NCBI GenBank assembly: GCA_947575275.1
Contig: CANPMS010000022.1
Location: 1-35,397 of the forward strand
Reading direction: 5' to 3'
Source of the DNA: an uncultured Clostridium sp.
Lineage (GTDB): Bacteria; Bacillota; Clostridia; Lachnospirales; Lachnospiraceae
Length of the DNA stretch: 35,397 bases
Shown in pieces: positions 26,484 to 34,426 of the stretch (position 1 is the first letter of the stretch; each line of letters begins with the position of its first letter). The notes under the pieces were generated by a model, which saw nothing but the letters and a program-made list of their open reading frames with translations, had not been told where the DNA came from and made no database searches. The position numbers and the translations under genes were made by a program.

Positions 26484-27089
26484 ATGAAAGATACAATAGA
26501 ATGGAAGCCTGCAGAATATCCCCCGGTGATTCTGGCGTCAGCGTCTCCACGCAGGCTGGAGCTTTTGCGTCAGGTTGGGATTAATCCTATGGTTGAGCCA
26601 AGCCATATGGAGGAAGTGCTCAAGGGCACGGAGCCGGAGCAGGTGGTGGCGGAACTTTCGGTGCAGAAGGCTGGTGACATTGCTGATCGGCATACAGGTG
26701 AGGAAGTTGTGGTGGTGGGAGCCGATACAGTGGTGTCGGTGGATGGCAGGATTCTGGGAAAGCCGAAGGACAGGGACGATGCCATTTGTATGATTTCCAT
26801 GTTAGAGGGGCGGGTTCATCAGGTTTTCACTGGTGTGACGCTTGTGTTTTGCGGTAAAGAACGGTCTGAGGTGACCTTTGTGGAGCGCACGGACGTGCGT
26901 GTATGTCCCATGACTCGATCCCAGATTGAGGCGTATGTTGATACTGGAGAGCCGATGGACAAGGCGGGAGCTTACGGAATTCAGGGGCAGTTTGCCGCAT
27001 GGGTGGAGGGGATTTCTGGGGATTATAATAATGTGGTGGGGCTTCCCGTGGGACGCGTATATCGGGAAATAATGAAAAATGAGTATTGA
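26484..27089 (+). CDS. maf: Maf-family nucleoside triphosphate pyrophosphatase
   Basis: Maf proteins hydrolyse dTTP/UTP or modified nucleotides to monophosphates and affect septum formation. The start is the ATG at 26484, 5 bases after AAGGAG; an upstream in-frame GTG lacks this. The 201 residues include ILASASPRRLELL near the start, with the phosphate-binding Ser/Arg, the catalytic region GADTVVSVDGRILGKPKD with the conserved Asp, and the ending YNNVVGLPVGRV. EPMDKAGAYGIQGQ is the usual YhdE/Maf signature. It follows metA after 35 bases, probably in one transcript with rluF, ligA and metA. Confidence 0.92.
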   Translation: MKDTIEWKPAEYPPVILASASPRRLELLRQVGINPMVEPSHMEEVLKGTEPEQVVAELSVQKAGDIADRHTGEEVVVVGADTVVSVDGRILGKPKDRDDAICMISMLEGRVHQVFTGVTLVFCGKERSEVTFVERTDVRVCPMTRSQIEAYVDTGEPMDKAGAYGIQGQFAAWVEGISGDYNNVVGLPVGRVYREIMKNEY

Positions 27090-27115
27090 CAATCAGAAGC
27101 AAGTATAACTATTCA
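27086..27115 (+). promoter_or_regulatory. Weak candidate promoter for the glucose-family PTS gene
   Basis: A perfect -35 TTGACA (27086-27091) overlaps the maf stop codon, but the best -10 at acceptable spacing is TATTCA (27110-27115, 18-base spacer). No ribonucleic antiterminator hairpin of the LicT/GlcT type is visible in the leader. Confidence 0.4.
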
Positions 27116-27180
27116 AGTACAGAGATAGACTGAAACTAGGGACTTATATGTTTCGGATAATAAAAAAGGAGAAAAGAAAC

Positions 27181-29406
27181 ATGAAAGACAAGATTTTTGG
27201 AGTATTACAGCGTGTGGGAAGATCTTTTATGCTGCCGATTGCAATTCTCCCTGTGGCAGGTCTGCTGCTGGGAATCGGAGGTTCCTTTACAAATGAGACT
27301 ATGATTAATGCCTATCACCTGGAGGGGATTCTGGGAAGTGGTACATTGTTAAATGGATTTCTGAATATTCTAAATAGCTGCGGCAGTATCATTTTTGATA
27401 ATCTGCCTCTGCTTTTTGCCATAGGCGTCGCCATCGGCATGGCAAAGCAGGAGAAGGAGGTTGCAGCTCTGGCCAGCGTGATTGCATTCTTTATCATGCA
27501 CACTGCAATCCATTCTCTTTTGACTCTTTCTGGGAGTCTTGTGACAGCTCCAGAGGTGCTTGATGCCTCTGGCAATGCGCTTACGGGCATGGTGGGCTCC
27601 GTAGAGCAGACGGTGGGGCTTTTGGAGGGATCTGTGACTAAAGTGCTGGGCATTACCTCTCTGCAGATGGGAGTATTCGGCGGTGTGATTGTGGGCTTGG
27701 GCGTTGCGGCTCTGCACAACAAGTATTACAATATCCAACTGCCTCAGGTGCTGTCTTTCTTCGGAGGAACCCGGTTCGTGCCGATTATCTGCAGTCTGGT
27801 GTACATTTTTGTAGGTATTGCCATGTATTTTATCTGGCCGGTAGTCCAGAATGGTATTTACGGTTTGGGCGCTCTGGTAAACAGTTCCGGTTATGTGGGA
27901 ACCTGGATTTACGGTATTATTGAGCGTGCCCTGATTCCATTCGGTCTGCATCATGTGTTTTATATGCCCTTCTGGCAGACTGCTGTGGGCGGTCAGCTGG
28001 AGGTCGGGGGGCAGATGGTCTACGGTGCGCAGAACATCTTTTTTGCGCAGCTGGGTCGCGTAGGTGAGATTACACACTTCAGCGTGAACCCGGGAACCCG
28101 TTTTATGGCAGGAAAATTCCCGTTCATGATTTTTGGTCTTCCTGGTGCGGCGCTTGCCATGTACCATGCTGCTAAGCCGGAGAAAAAGCAGGTGGCAGGG
28201 GGACTTTTGATTTCCGCTGCGTTGACTGCAATGTTGACCGGCATTACGGAGCCTATTGAGTTTACATTTATTTTTGTTGCGCCGTTTTTGTATGCAATTC
28301 ACAGTGTGCTTGCGGGCGCGTCTTATATGATTATGCACATCCTGAATGTGGGAGTCGGCATGACCTTTTCCGGAGGTATTATCGATCTGGTTCTATTTGG
28401 CATCTTACCGGGTGCGTCAAAGACCAGCTGGTATTGGATTCCGGTAGTGGGAGCTGTATATTTTGTGGTGTATTATTTCTTGTTCAAATTCCTGATTGTG
28501 AAGTTTGATTTGAAGACTCCGGGACGTGATGAAAGCGTTGAGGTGAAGCTGTATACCAGAAGTGATGTAGACGCCAGAAAGCAGGGGAAGGACGCAGCAG
28601 CTGTGGAGGACGAACGCTCGCGTATGATTTTAAATGGTCTTGGGGGGAAAAGGAATGTGGCAGATGTAGATTGCTGCATTACGCGTCTGCGCTGCACAGT
28701 GCATAAGCCGGAGTTGGTGGATGAGGAGCTTTTGAAAAAAACGGGAGCTGCCGGAATTATGAAAAAGGGCAGCGGAGTCCAGGTGATATATGGACCTACT
28801 GTGCCAAATATTAAGGCAGATCTGGTAACATTTATGGCGTCTGCGCCGGATGAGGAATACCACGGGGAGCAAAAGCGTCAGGCTGGTGAAAACCCGGATA
28901 AGAAGAACGTAACTGCTGAGGCAGATACAGAATCAGAGTCTGCCCCAATCAGCGTTACTCCGCTTTACAGTCCATTTAATGGACGTGTGGAGTCCATTGA
29001 GCACGCGCCGGATCCCACCTTTGCTCAGAAGATGATTGGCGACGGTTTCATGGTGATACCAACGGACGGTCAGGTTTTGGCTCCCTGCGATGCTGAGGTG
29101 GCATTTGTGTTCCCCACTGGGCATGCAGTAGGATTAAAGAGCACAGACGGCACAGAGTTTATGCTGCACATCGGAGTGGATACCGTAAAGCTGGAGGGCA
29201 AGGGCTTTACATCTCTTGTGAAGGATGGAGACAAGGTAAAGCGCGGTGATAAGCTGATAGAGTTTGACTTGGCGTATGTGAAGGAGAATGCGGTATCGGA
29301 GGTGTGTATGGTTATCTATACAGCGCTTCCTCAGGGCGCAAACATCCGTGTGCCGGAGGAAAAGGAAATCCGGGCGCTGGATCAGGCAGCAGAGCTGATG
29401 ATGTAA
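27181..29406 (+). CDS. ptsG: PTS glucose-family enzyme IICBA
   Basis: This is a sugar importer-kinase of the glucose/maltose/N-acetylglucosamine superfamily. The start is the ATG at 27181, placed after AAAGGAG; an earlier in-frame ATG at 27148 would put the ribosome site inside the gene. The 741 residues hold a IIC membrane domain (about 1-430; FMLPIAILPVAGLLLGIGG at the start, GITEPIEFTFIF near the end). IIB follows with the phosphorylated Cys in VADVDCCITRLRCTV (next to a second Cys). IIA at the C-terminus contains FPTGHAVGLKS and MLHIGVDTVKLEGKGF, with its two active His. An acidic linker joins IIB to IIA. The sugar is likely glucose, but maltose- or GlcNAc-type specificity cannot be excluded. 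Confidence 0.85.
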   Translation: MKDKIFGVLQRVGRSFMLPIAILPVAGLLLGIGGSFTNETMINAYHLEGILGSGTLLNGFLNILNSCGSIIFDNLPLLFAIGVAIGMAKQEKEVAALASVIAFFIMHTAIHSLLTLSGSLVTAPEVLDASGNALTGMVGSVEQTVGLLEGSVTKVLGITSLQMGVFGGVIVGLGVAALHNKYYNIQLPQVLSFFGGTRFVPIICSLVYIFVGIAMYFIWPVVQNGIYGLGALVNSSGYVGTWIYGIIERALIPFGLHHVFYMPFWQTAVGGQLEVGGQMVYGAQNIFFAQLGRVGEITHFSVNPGTRFMAGKFPFMIFGLPGAALAMYHAAKPEKKQVAGGLLISAALTAMLTGITEPIEFTFIFVAPFLYAIHSVLAGASYMIMHILNVGVGMTFSGGIIDLVLFGILPGASKTSWYWIPVVGAVYFVVYYFLFKFLIVKFDLKTPGRDESVEVKLYTRSDVDARKQGKDAAAVEDERSRMILNGLGGKRNVADVDCCITRLRCTVHKPELVDEELLKKTGAAGIMKKGSGVQVIYGPTVPNIKADLVTFMASAPDEEYHGEQKRQAGENPDKKNVTAEADTESESAPISVTPLYSPFNGRVESIEHAPDPTFAQKMIGDGFMVIPTDGQVLAPCDAEVAFVFPTGHAVGLKSTDGTEFMLHIGVDTVKLEGKGFTSLVKDGDKVKRGDKLIEFDLAYVKENAVSEVCMVIYTALPQGANIRVPEEKEIRALDQAAELMM

Positions 29407-29446
29407 ACGGAAACCTTACCGGCAGGCATTCTTAATCTTGAAATTT

Positions 29447-29521
29447 AAAACCTCCTGTGATATTCTGGAAAAAAGCCGACAGAGCGGTGCGGCTTAACTT
29501 TTGGATATTGCAGGAGGTTTT
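29447..29521 (+). promoter_or_regulatory. Leader hairpin sequestering the DUF2975 ribosome binding site
   Basis: Positions 29447-29465 and 29503-29521 can pair over 19 consecutive base pairs in RNA (three or four G-U wobbles). The left arm starts AAAACCTCCTG, an anti-Shine-Dalgarno sequence; the right arm ends CAGGAGGTTTT, the ribosome site itself, whose last base is directly before the ATG spacing. A second hairpin, AAGCCG/CGGCTT (29473-29478 with 29490-29495), fills the loop. A competing view: TTGAAA (29438-29443) and TATTCT (29461-29466) with 17-base spacing could be a promoter inside the left arm, which would make the inverted repeat an operator instead. Confidence 0.6.
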
Positions 29522-29522
29522 T

Positions 29523-29981
29523 ATGAGTAAAAAATGGAACAGGGATAACAGCATTATGCTCTCAAAAATCTGTGTGTGGCTGTTTGCTGGAGGAGCGGCA
29601 TGCTGTACAGTGTTTTTACCATCCGTGCTGGATGGGATTGTAGCGCGCCGGGGACTGGAGCTTCAGTCAGGACGTTTACTTGTGATGGCAAGCTTTTATT
29701 CTCTGCTGATTCCTACAGTGATCGCACTGTTTAGCCTGTACCGCCTCTTAAAGAATATCAGCCGGGGAGAGGTGTTCTATCAGCAGAATATCCTTTGTCT
29801 GCGTATCTTGTCCTGGGCGTGCTATCTGGCTGCGGTAATTTGTCTTGCGTCAGCCGTGTACTATATCCCGTTTGGGTTTCTGGCGGCTGTAACCGGGTTT
29901 ATGGGACTGATCCTCCGTGTAGTAAAAAATGTGTTTGCGGAGGCGCTGGCCTTAAAACAGGAGAATGACTACACGATATAA
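29523..29981 (+). CDS. DUF2975 integral membrane protein
   Basis: The 152-residue membrane protein has four predicted helices (about 15-33, 53-74, 95-115, 117-135). The cytoplasmic loop LLKNISRGEVFYQQNILCLR between helices two and three is the DUF2975 signature. The start chosen is the ATG at 29523, right after CAGGAGG; a longer in-frame reading from 29457 would begin inside the leader hairpin. Function is unknown. DUF2975 genes are typically paired with a small YozG-like XRE regulator, exactly as here (12 bases downstream), so the two probably form a membrane sensor/regulator unit (inference). Translation is probably controlled by the leader structure described for 29447-29521. Confidence 0.8.
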   Translation: MSKKWNRDNSIMLSKICVWLFAGGAACCTVFLPSVLDGIVARRGLELQSGRLLVMASFYSLLIPTVIALFSLYRLLKNISRGEVFYQQNILCLRILSWACYLAAVICLASAVYYIPFGFLAAVTGFMGLILRVVKNVFAEALALKQENDYTI

Positions 29982-29993
29982 GGAGGGGATGTC

Positions 29994-30206
29994 ATGATAC
30001 TGGTTAATTTGGACGTGATGATGGCGCGGCGCAAAATCGGTGCGGGAGAGTTGGCGGAGCGGATTGGGATTACCCCTGCAAACCTGTCAATTTTGAAAAA
30101 TAACAAGGCGAAAGCAATTCGCTTTTCTACCTTGGAGGCAATTTGCCGGGAGCTGGACTGCCAGCCTGCGGATCTTTTGGAGTACCGGTCGGATGAGGAG
30201 ATTTAA
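29994..30206 (+). CDS. Small XRE-family transcriptional regulator (YozG-like)
   Basis: The 70-residue protein is little more than one Cro/C1-type helix-turn-helix: VNLDVMMARRKIGAGELAERIG, then ITPANLSILKNNKAKAIRF (recognition helix region) and LEAICRELDCQPADLLEY. The last motif is the common ending of YozG-type regulators. AGGAGGGG lies 5 bases before the ATG and overlaps the DUF2975 stop codon region, so the two are co-translated. Its targets are not known; dyads near the DUF4173 promoter (30245-30291) and the repeated 19-nt element are candidates. Confidence 0.85.
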   Translation: MILVNLDVMMARRKIGAGELAERIGITPANLSILKNNKAKAIRFSTLEAICRELDCQPADLLEYRSDEEI

Positions 30207-30244
30207 GGAGCAGCCGGACAAATAGAAATAATGAACAACAATAT

Positions 30245-30301
30245 AATATTATCGAAAAACAATAAAATAATATTGCAATTAGGAAAATCCTGTGGTATGA
30301 T
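30245..30301 (+). promoter_or_regulatory. DUF4173 gene promoter with two dyads
   Basis: TTGCAA (30273-30278), a 17-base spacer and TATGAT (30296-30301) with an extended TGG form a good promoter. A dyad AATATTAT/ATAATATT (30245-30252 with 30267-30274) abuts the -35, and AGGA-AAA-TCCT (30281-30291) lies between -35 and -10. Either could be an operator. The predicted leader is about 57 bases and ends with the 19-nt element. Confidence 0.65.
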
Positions 30302-30342
30302 TGGGAAAGGTGGAGCATAGAACGTGCGACACTGGACGTTGA

Positions 30343-30361
30343 GAATATTACAGGAGGTTTT
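30343..30361 (+). repeat. 19-nt element shared with the DUF2975 leader
   Basis: GAATATTACAGGAGGTTTT at 30343-30361 includes the DUF4173 ribosome site. The DUF2975 leader carries GGATATTGCAGGAGGTTTT in the same place (29503-29521), and GAATATCACAGGAGGTTTT on the opposite strand (29447-29465). Similarity extends beyond the ribosome site proper, which argues against chance, though such ribosome-site contexts are common in these genomes. Confidence 0.6.
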
Positions 30362-30364
30362 TTT

Positions 30365-31939
30365 ATGGAAGATCATCAGGAATCACATTTGGCAGAAAAA
30401 GAAAAGCAGCCCCATAAGGGATTTCCGGCCAACCTTGCAGATAAGTGGATGGCAGTGTGGATATTTGTGGTGGCATATATGGGTGTAGAGTGGTTTTGGA
30501 TTGGCTCAAACCATGTGTATTACGGGGCAGGTGTGACAGTGTACACCCTGCTGTACGGACTGAGCGTGCTTATTTATGTCGGGTGGTCCGGGCGCAGGCT
30601 CAAGCCGGAAGCGTTGTTCTGGTTTGTTGTGATGGCCCTTTGTGGAGGCTCTTATGGGTGGGTCTATAATCACTCCCTTATGATGTTTCTGGCGCTGTTT
30701 CTCCGGCTGACGAGCCTGTATTTTACTGCAGTGGCGTTTGACGTACTGCTGGAGGGGAAGACAGGAAGATACTGTGCTGTGGACGCTGTGCATTGTCTTG
30801 TGACGGTGCCCTTCAAGAACCTTTTTGCCCAGGTTCATATTGTGGAAAGTACGCTTAAGAGAACAAAGTTTGCGAAGTTTGCGAAGGAGGCGAAATGGGG
30901 CGCGGCAGGTCTTTTGGCTGCGATTCCGCTGTTTGCGGTTGTGATAGAACTGTTGAGCAAAGCCGATGATAATTTTGCACGGCTTTTATCGGATGGATTT
31001 GAGTTTGTAGTTATCTATTGGCTCCAGCTTCGGTGGACCCTGCTGCTGGCGTTTCCTGTCAGCTGGTATCTCTACGGTCAGATGTATGGCTGTGGGAGAA
31101 GGGATGGAATGGCTTATATTACAAAGGATATGGTGCAGGAGAAGGAGAGAAAGTGGGCTGTGATTCCTGCTGTGGGTATGTATCCGGCGCTGATTGGTGT
31201 GGTTCTCCTGTACATGTTTTTTATTGGACTTCAGGGCAGCTATTATGTGGATGCGCTCCGCGGGGTTCTTCCGCAGGGATTTACTTATTCGGAATATGCC
31301 AGAAGCGGTTTTTTTGAGCTGACTTCAATCAGCACCATAAATCTTTGCATCATTCTTCTGGCACAGCTTTTGTGCCGGAAGGACAGTGAAGGAAGCGTGG
31401 CGGCAGCGCGGTTTTTAAAATATTATACGGCGGTAATCAGTGTGCTGACGCTGTTTTTGATTGCCACAGCTATGACGAAGATGATGCTGTATATTCAGGC
31501 TTACGGTCTTACACCTCTTCGGGTGATTTCAAGTACATTTATGATATTTCTCGCGGTGGTGTTTTTGCTGGCCGCCTTATCCCGGTTTATCAGGATTCCG
31601 GCGGTGCGTATCAGCGTCTGGGTCTTTGCAGCGGGATTTACAGTGATGGCCCTGTGCGGGATGGATAGACAGATTGCCTCATATAATCTGGCGCGTTATC
31701 AGCAGGGAACCCTTGAGGAAATTCCGTATGATGTGCTGATAAATGGTTCATACGCAAGCGTGTCCCCTATGTATCAGGTGTGGAGCCAGACTCAGGATAT
31801 GGAGCTTAAGGAGGAACTGAGCCGGGCTGCATCTGAAATTCTTGAGGGAAGAATATCCTGGAGGAAGAAGACCGGGTTTGGAGCGCTGAATCGTGAGCGA
31901 ATGACGGCGATAAAGAAATTGGAGGAGATGGTACGCTGA
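30365..31939 (+). CDS. DUF4173 multi-pass membrane protein
   Basis: The 524-residue protein has an N-terminal charged tail (1-25) and about ten to eleven hydrophobic segments up to about residue 430. The sequence LPQGFTYSEYARSGFFELTSISTINL (in the window's middle of the protein) is the DUF4173 hallmark. The C-terminal ~90 residues are soluble and outside or cytoplasmic, containing GTLEEIPYDVLINGSYAS. Function is unknown. Such genes commonly neighbour DUF2975/YozG-like pairs, which supports a shared envelope-related role. It has its own promoter and ribosome site, and its stop is 2 bases from the next frame, so translation of the two is coupled. Confidence 0.82.
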   Translation: MEDHQESHLAEKEKQPHKGFPANLADKWMAVWIFVVAYMGVEWFWIGSNHVYYGAGVTVYTLLYGLSVLIYVGWSGRRLKPEALFWFVVMALCGGSYGWVYNHSLMMFLALFLRLTSLYFTAVAFDVLLEGKTGRYCAVDAVHCLVTVPFKNLFAQVHIVESTLKRTKFAKFAKEAKWGAAGLLAAIPLFAVVIELLSKADDNFARLLSDGFEFVVIYWLQLRWTLLLAFPVSWYLYGQMYGCGRRDGMAYITKDMVQEKERKWAVIPAVGMYPALIGVVLLYMFFIGLQGSYYVDALRGVLPQGFTYSEYARSGFFELTSISTINLCIILLAQLLCRKDSEGSVAAARFLKYYTAVISVLTLFLIATAMTKMMLYIQAYGLTPLRVISSTFMIFLAVVFLLAALSRFIRIPAVRISVWVFAAGFTVMALCGMDRQIASYNLARYQQGTLEEIPYDVLINGSYASVSPMYQVWSQTQDMELKEELSRAASEILEGRISWRKKTGFGALNRERMTAIKKLEEMVR

Positions 31940-31941
31940 TT

Positions 31942-32944
31942 ATGAAGAAAAAGAAGTATAACTGGAATCTTCGTGCACTTCAGATATGTATAGGAAGTAT
32001 GCTTGTGTGGTATGTACCGTGTGCAGTCATCAAAATTGGGCTGGATGATCTTGATGGGCTGGGCGGCCTTGTTTTGGTAGTCATAGTGGGGGCATTGTTG
32101 GGAGCTTTGTTGCTGTATCCACTTGCCCTGACATCGTTAAATTTTATGTTTCTTTTAACAGAAGCAAATGAAGATAGAAGGAAGATGGAAGGGCGGACAG
32201 AGAATATCACTATCTTGCTGGGAGTTCTGTATTCGCTTATCTATGATAGATTGTTCAAAGATGGAGGAATCCAGTATCATTCTGACTGGCAGGAAGTATT
32301 GACAAACAGTCAGCTTCATACTCCGATCTGGACAGAGGCATGGCTGACCGTGATCGTGATTAGCAGTGTTGCTATTGTAAGCTATCTTATTTTGCGGGTG
32401 AAGGATGTAAATAAGCTGCCTCCGCTTGTGACAGTGAGCGGCATTGCTTCTATACTATCTGGGAATAGCCATGTGCGTGCTCTGGATCATTCAGGTGATA
32501 CCAAATGAATTGGTTTTGTGCCTGTTTCCGGCTAACTGTATTCTGATTGGAGTGAAGACGGTTCGCCGTTCTGTAGAGAGGTGGCGTGAAGATACAGAAC
32601 ATCAGCAGGTGCAGTATGGCGTTCCGATTCTTGATTGGCTGAATAGAGTTCTTATGGATTCCGCTCATTGGGCTGTGGGAGGTTTTTTGCTGGCGATTCC
32701 TCTGCTGGGAATTCTGGTGGCTGTTCTGGTTCTATTGGGGCAGCGTCCTGACAGTATGATTAAGGCGTGGACAGAGACAAGCGACTGGAGTTTATCGCAG
32801 CAAACAGCGCCGCCGAATGTGTCTTATGATCAGCATTATCTCTGCACGGTTGCAGCCCAGGGACATTCCCGGGTGGTAAAGCCGCTGCGGAGAGGAATCC
32901 GGCACGGTCATGTGGTGACAGTTAATGTTCAGGCAGGGCACTGA
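31942..32944 (+). pseudogene. Frameshifted, C-terminally shortened membrane protein gene (DUF6688-like)
   Basis: Two overlapping frames encode one protein. The first (31942-32508) has membrane helices near 12-34, 41-66 and 134-152, then loses sense after LPPLVTVSGIAS. The second is read +1 from 32444 and resumes with LLYYLGIAMCVLWIIQVIPN, a helix, and later NVSYDQHYLCTVAAQGHSRV and PLRRGIRHGHVVTVN. It stops shortly afterwards, where I recall relatives continuing with a long conserved C-terminus. I associate the NVSYDQHYLCTVAA segment with DUF6688 proteins, with moderate confidence. So the gene seems disabled twice: a net one-base shift near 32440-32460 and an early stop. A sequencing error could explain the first defect but not the second. 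Confidence 0.6.
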
Positions 32945-32965
32945 TAGAATTTGAAAAAAACGGCA

Positions 32966-33010
32966 ATACTGTCAAAGAGTAGAATATTCAGGAAAGAAGG
33001 ATGACAGTAT
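32966..33010 (+). promoter_or_regulatory. Inverted repeat enclosing the cfa ribosome site and start codon
   Basis: ATACTGTCA (32966-32974) and TGACAGTAT (33002-33010) are perfect 9-bp inverted repeats. The right arm contains the first two bases of the start codon (33009-33011), and the ribosome site GAAAGAAGG lies in the 27-base loop. An RNA hairpin here would block initiation. A DNA dyad (operator) is the alternative; no strong promoter could be assigned upstream. Confidence 0.5.
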
Positions 33011-34184
33011 GAGCCGTAGCAGCTATATCAAACAGTATTTGCAGGATCTGGTACCGGTCACATTTGAGTTGGAGACCTCCGATGAGCTTCAGGTAATCGG
33101 TACAGGTCCTGTTCAGTTTCGTGTCACGTTAAAAAAAGAGCTTCCAAAGCGTGAGCTTCTTCGCAGTACGTCCCTGGCCCTAGGGGAGGCTTACATGCGC
33201 GGGGATCTTTCCGTGGATCGGGATCTTTATGAGGTGCTGGATTTGTTTCTGGGGGAGATGGAGCGGTTCAAGAGAAATCCAATGGCGCTTCACGGGCTTT
33301 TGCATACCTCTCTTGGAATGAAGAATCAGAAGCGCGAAGTCAGCTCTCACTATGACATTGGAAATGAGTTTTACAAGCTGTGGCTGGATGAGACCATGAG
33401 CTATTCTTGTGGATATTTTGAGAGAGAGGATTCCACACTTTTTGAGGCGCAGGTGGGGAAGGTAGATCATATTTTGCGGAAATTACAGCTGAAGCCAAAC
33501 ATGAAATTGTTAGATATTGGGTGTGGGTGGGGATTTCTGCTTGAACGCGCAGTACAGCATTATGGGGTGAGAGGTGTGGGGATCACCCTCAGTGAGGAGC
33601 AGTATCAGAAGGTGTCACAGGATATAAAGGAACTGAATCTGGAGGATCGGCTTGAGGTTCGATTAATGGATTACCGGGAGCTTGAACAGCATTTTGGCAC
33701 CCTTCAGAGTCAGTTTGACCGGGTGGTCAGTGTGGGAATGCTGGAACATGTAGGGCGCGGCAATTATGGGAATTTCCTTGAGCAGGCTCAGAAGGCATTG
33801 AAACCAAGCGGACTTTTCCTGCTCCATTATATCAGCGCTTTAAAGGAGCATGCGGGAGATCCATGGATTCGGAAATATATTTTCCCTGGGGGTGTCATTC
33901 CAAGTTTAAGGGAGATCGTAGAGCTGTTCCCGGAATACGGTTTTTACACGCTTGATGTGGAGAGTCTGCGCCGCCATTATACCAGGACGCTTCTTTGCTG
34001 GAGGGAGAACTTCCAGAGAAACAGAGAAAAGATTGCAGCAAAGTACGGTGAGGAGTTTACCCGTATGTGGGAGCTTTATCTTGCTTCCTGCGCCGCAACG
34101 TTCCACAATGGCGTTATCGATTTGCATCAGCTTCTTTTGTCAAAGGGTGTCAACAATGAGCTGCCCATGACGCGGGTGGTGTAG
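33009..34184 (+). CDS. cfa: Cyclopropane-fatty-acyl-phospholipid synthase
   Basis: Cfa adds a methylene from SAM across the double bond of unsaturated acyl chains in membrane phospholipids. The 391 residues match the usual ~380-390. An N-terminal lipid-binding part (about 1-105) contains LALGEAYMRGDLSVD. The catalytic part follows with SSHYDIGNEFYKLWLD and the active-site segment SYSCGYF with Cys134. The SAM site is LLDIGCGWG (167-175), then GVGITLSEEQ, and SVGMLEHVG holds the catalytic Glu. The ending FHNGVIDLHQLLLSKG is typical. The start codon is tied up in an inverted repeat. It follows a disabled membrane gene and is probably expressed independently. Confidence 0.95.
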   Translation: MSRSSYIKQYLQDLVPVTFELETSDELQVIGTGPVQFRVTLKKELPKRELLRSTSLALGEAYMRGDLSVDRDLYEVLDLFLGEMERFKRNPMALHGLLHTSLGMKNQKREVSSHYDIGNEFYKLWLDETMSYSCGYFEREDSTLFEAQVGKVDHILRKLQLKPNMKLLDIGCGWGFLLERAVQHYGVRGVGITLSEEQYQKVSQDIKELNLEDRLEVRLMDYRELEQHFGTLQSQFDRVVSVGMLEHVGRGNYGNFLEQAQKALKPSGLFLLHYISALKEHAGDPWIRKYIFPGGVIPSLREIVELFPEYGFYTLDVESLRRHYTRTLLCWRENFQRNREKIAAKYGEEFTRMWELYLASCAATFHNGVIDLHQLLLSKGVNNELPMTRVV

Positions 34185-34204
34185 GGCTGCATTGTCGCAG
34201 CATA

Positions 34205-34238
34205 CGGTATAGCTATGTTTGGCTATGCCGTTTTATAT
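34205..34238 (+). terminator. Terminator after cfa
   Basis: CGGTATAGC (34205-34213) pairs with GCTATGCCG (34222-34230), one G-U pair, and TTTTATATTT follows. It marks the end of the + strand gene run; beyond it the sequence changes to mobile-element material. Confidence 0.85.
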
Positions 34239-34253
34239 TTGTCCTCAAAAATC

Positions 34254-34426
34254 TCAAAATAATGCAACTATTTCAAGAACACTTGGGTCTGCTTTCGCTC
34301 CAAGTTGATATAAATCAATTTTGGAACCGAAGGTGAGAACATGCAAAAGTGGCTATATGTAATGATGATAAAAGAGGAAAGTCATACAACAAAGTTACAA
34401 AAGCTGTAATTACAAGGCATGTAGAA
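34254..34426. other. Junk-like segment with unidentified coding remnants
   Basis: This A+T-rich stretch lies between the cfa terminator and the recombinase remnant. On the - strand one frame (stop at 34254-34256) reads TFGSKIDLYQLGAKADPSV and then LEIVALF. On the + strand, from about 34338 to a TAG near 34434, another frame reads HAKVAICNDDKRGKSYNK and then VTKAVITRHVEKM. Both look like protein ends but I cannot name either, and both are truncated. The segment may be the pre-insertion chromosome or debris from a deletion. Confidence 0.3.

Noticed and set aside
27090..27180. LicT/GlcT-type antiterminator target before the PTS gene
   Set aside because: No hairpin overlapping a terminator is present in the 90-base leader.
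27370..28338. A 322-codon open frame antisense to the PTS gene
   Set aside because: Same reasoning: shadow of a conserved gene, with no start signal or recognisable motif.
32430..32470. Programmed frameshift in the DUF6688-like gene
   Set aside because: No slippery X-XXY-YYZ heptamer or stimulatory hairpin was seen and the downstream frame is itself cut short, so decay is the simpler explanation.
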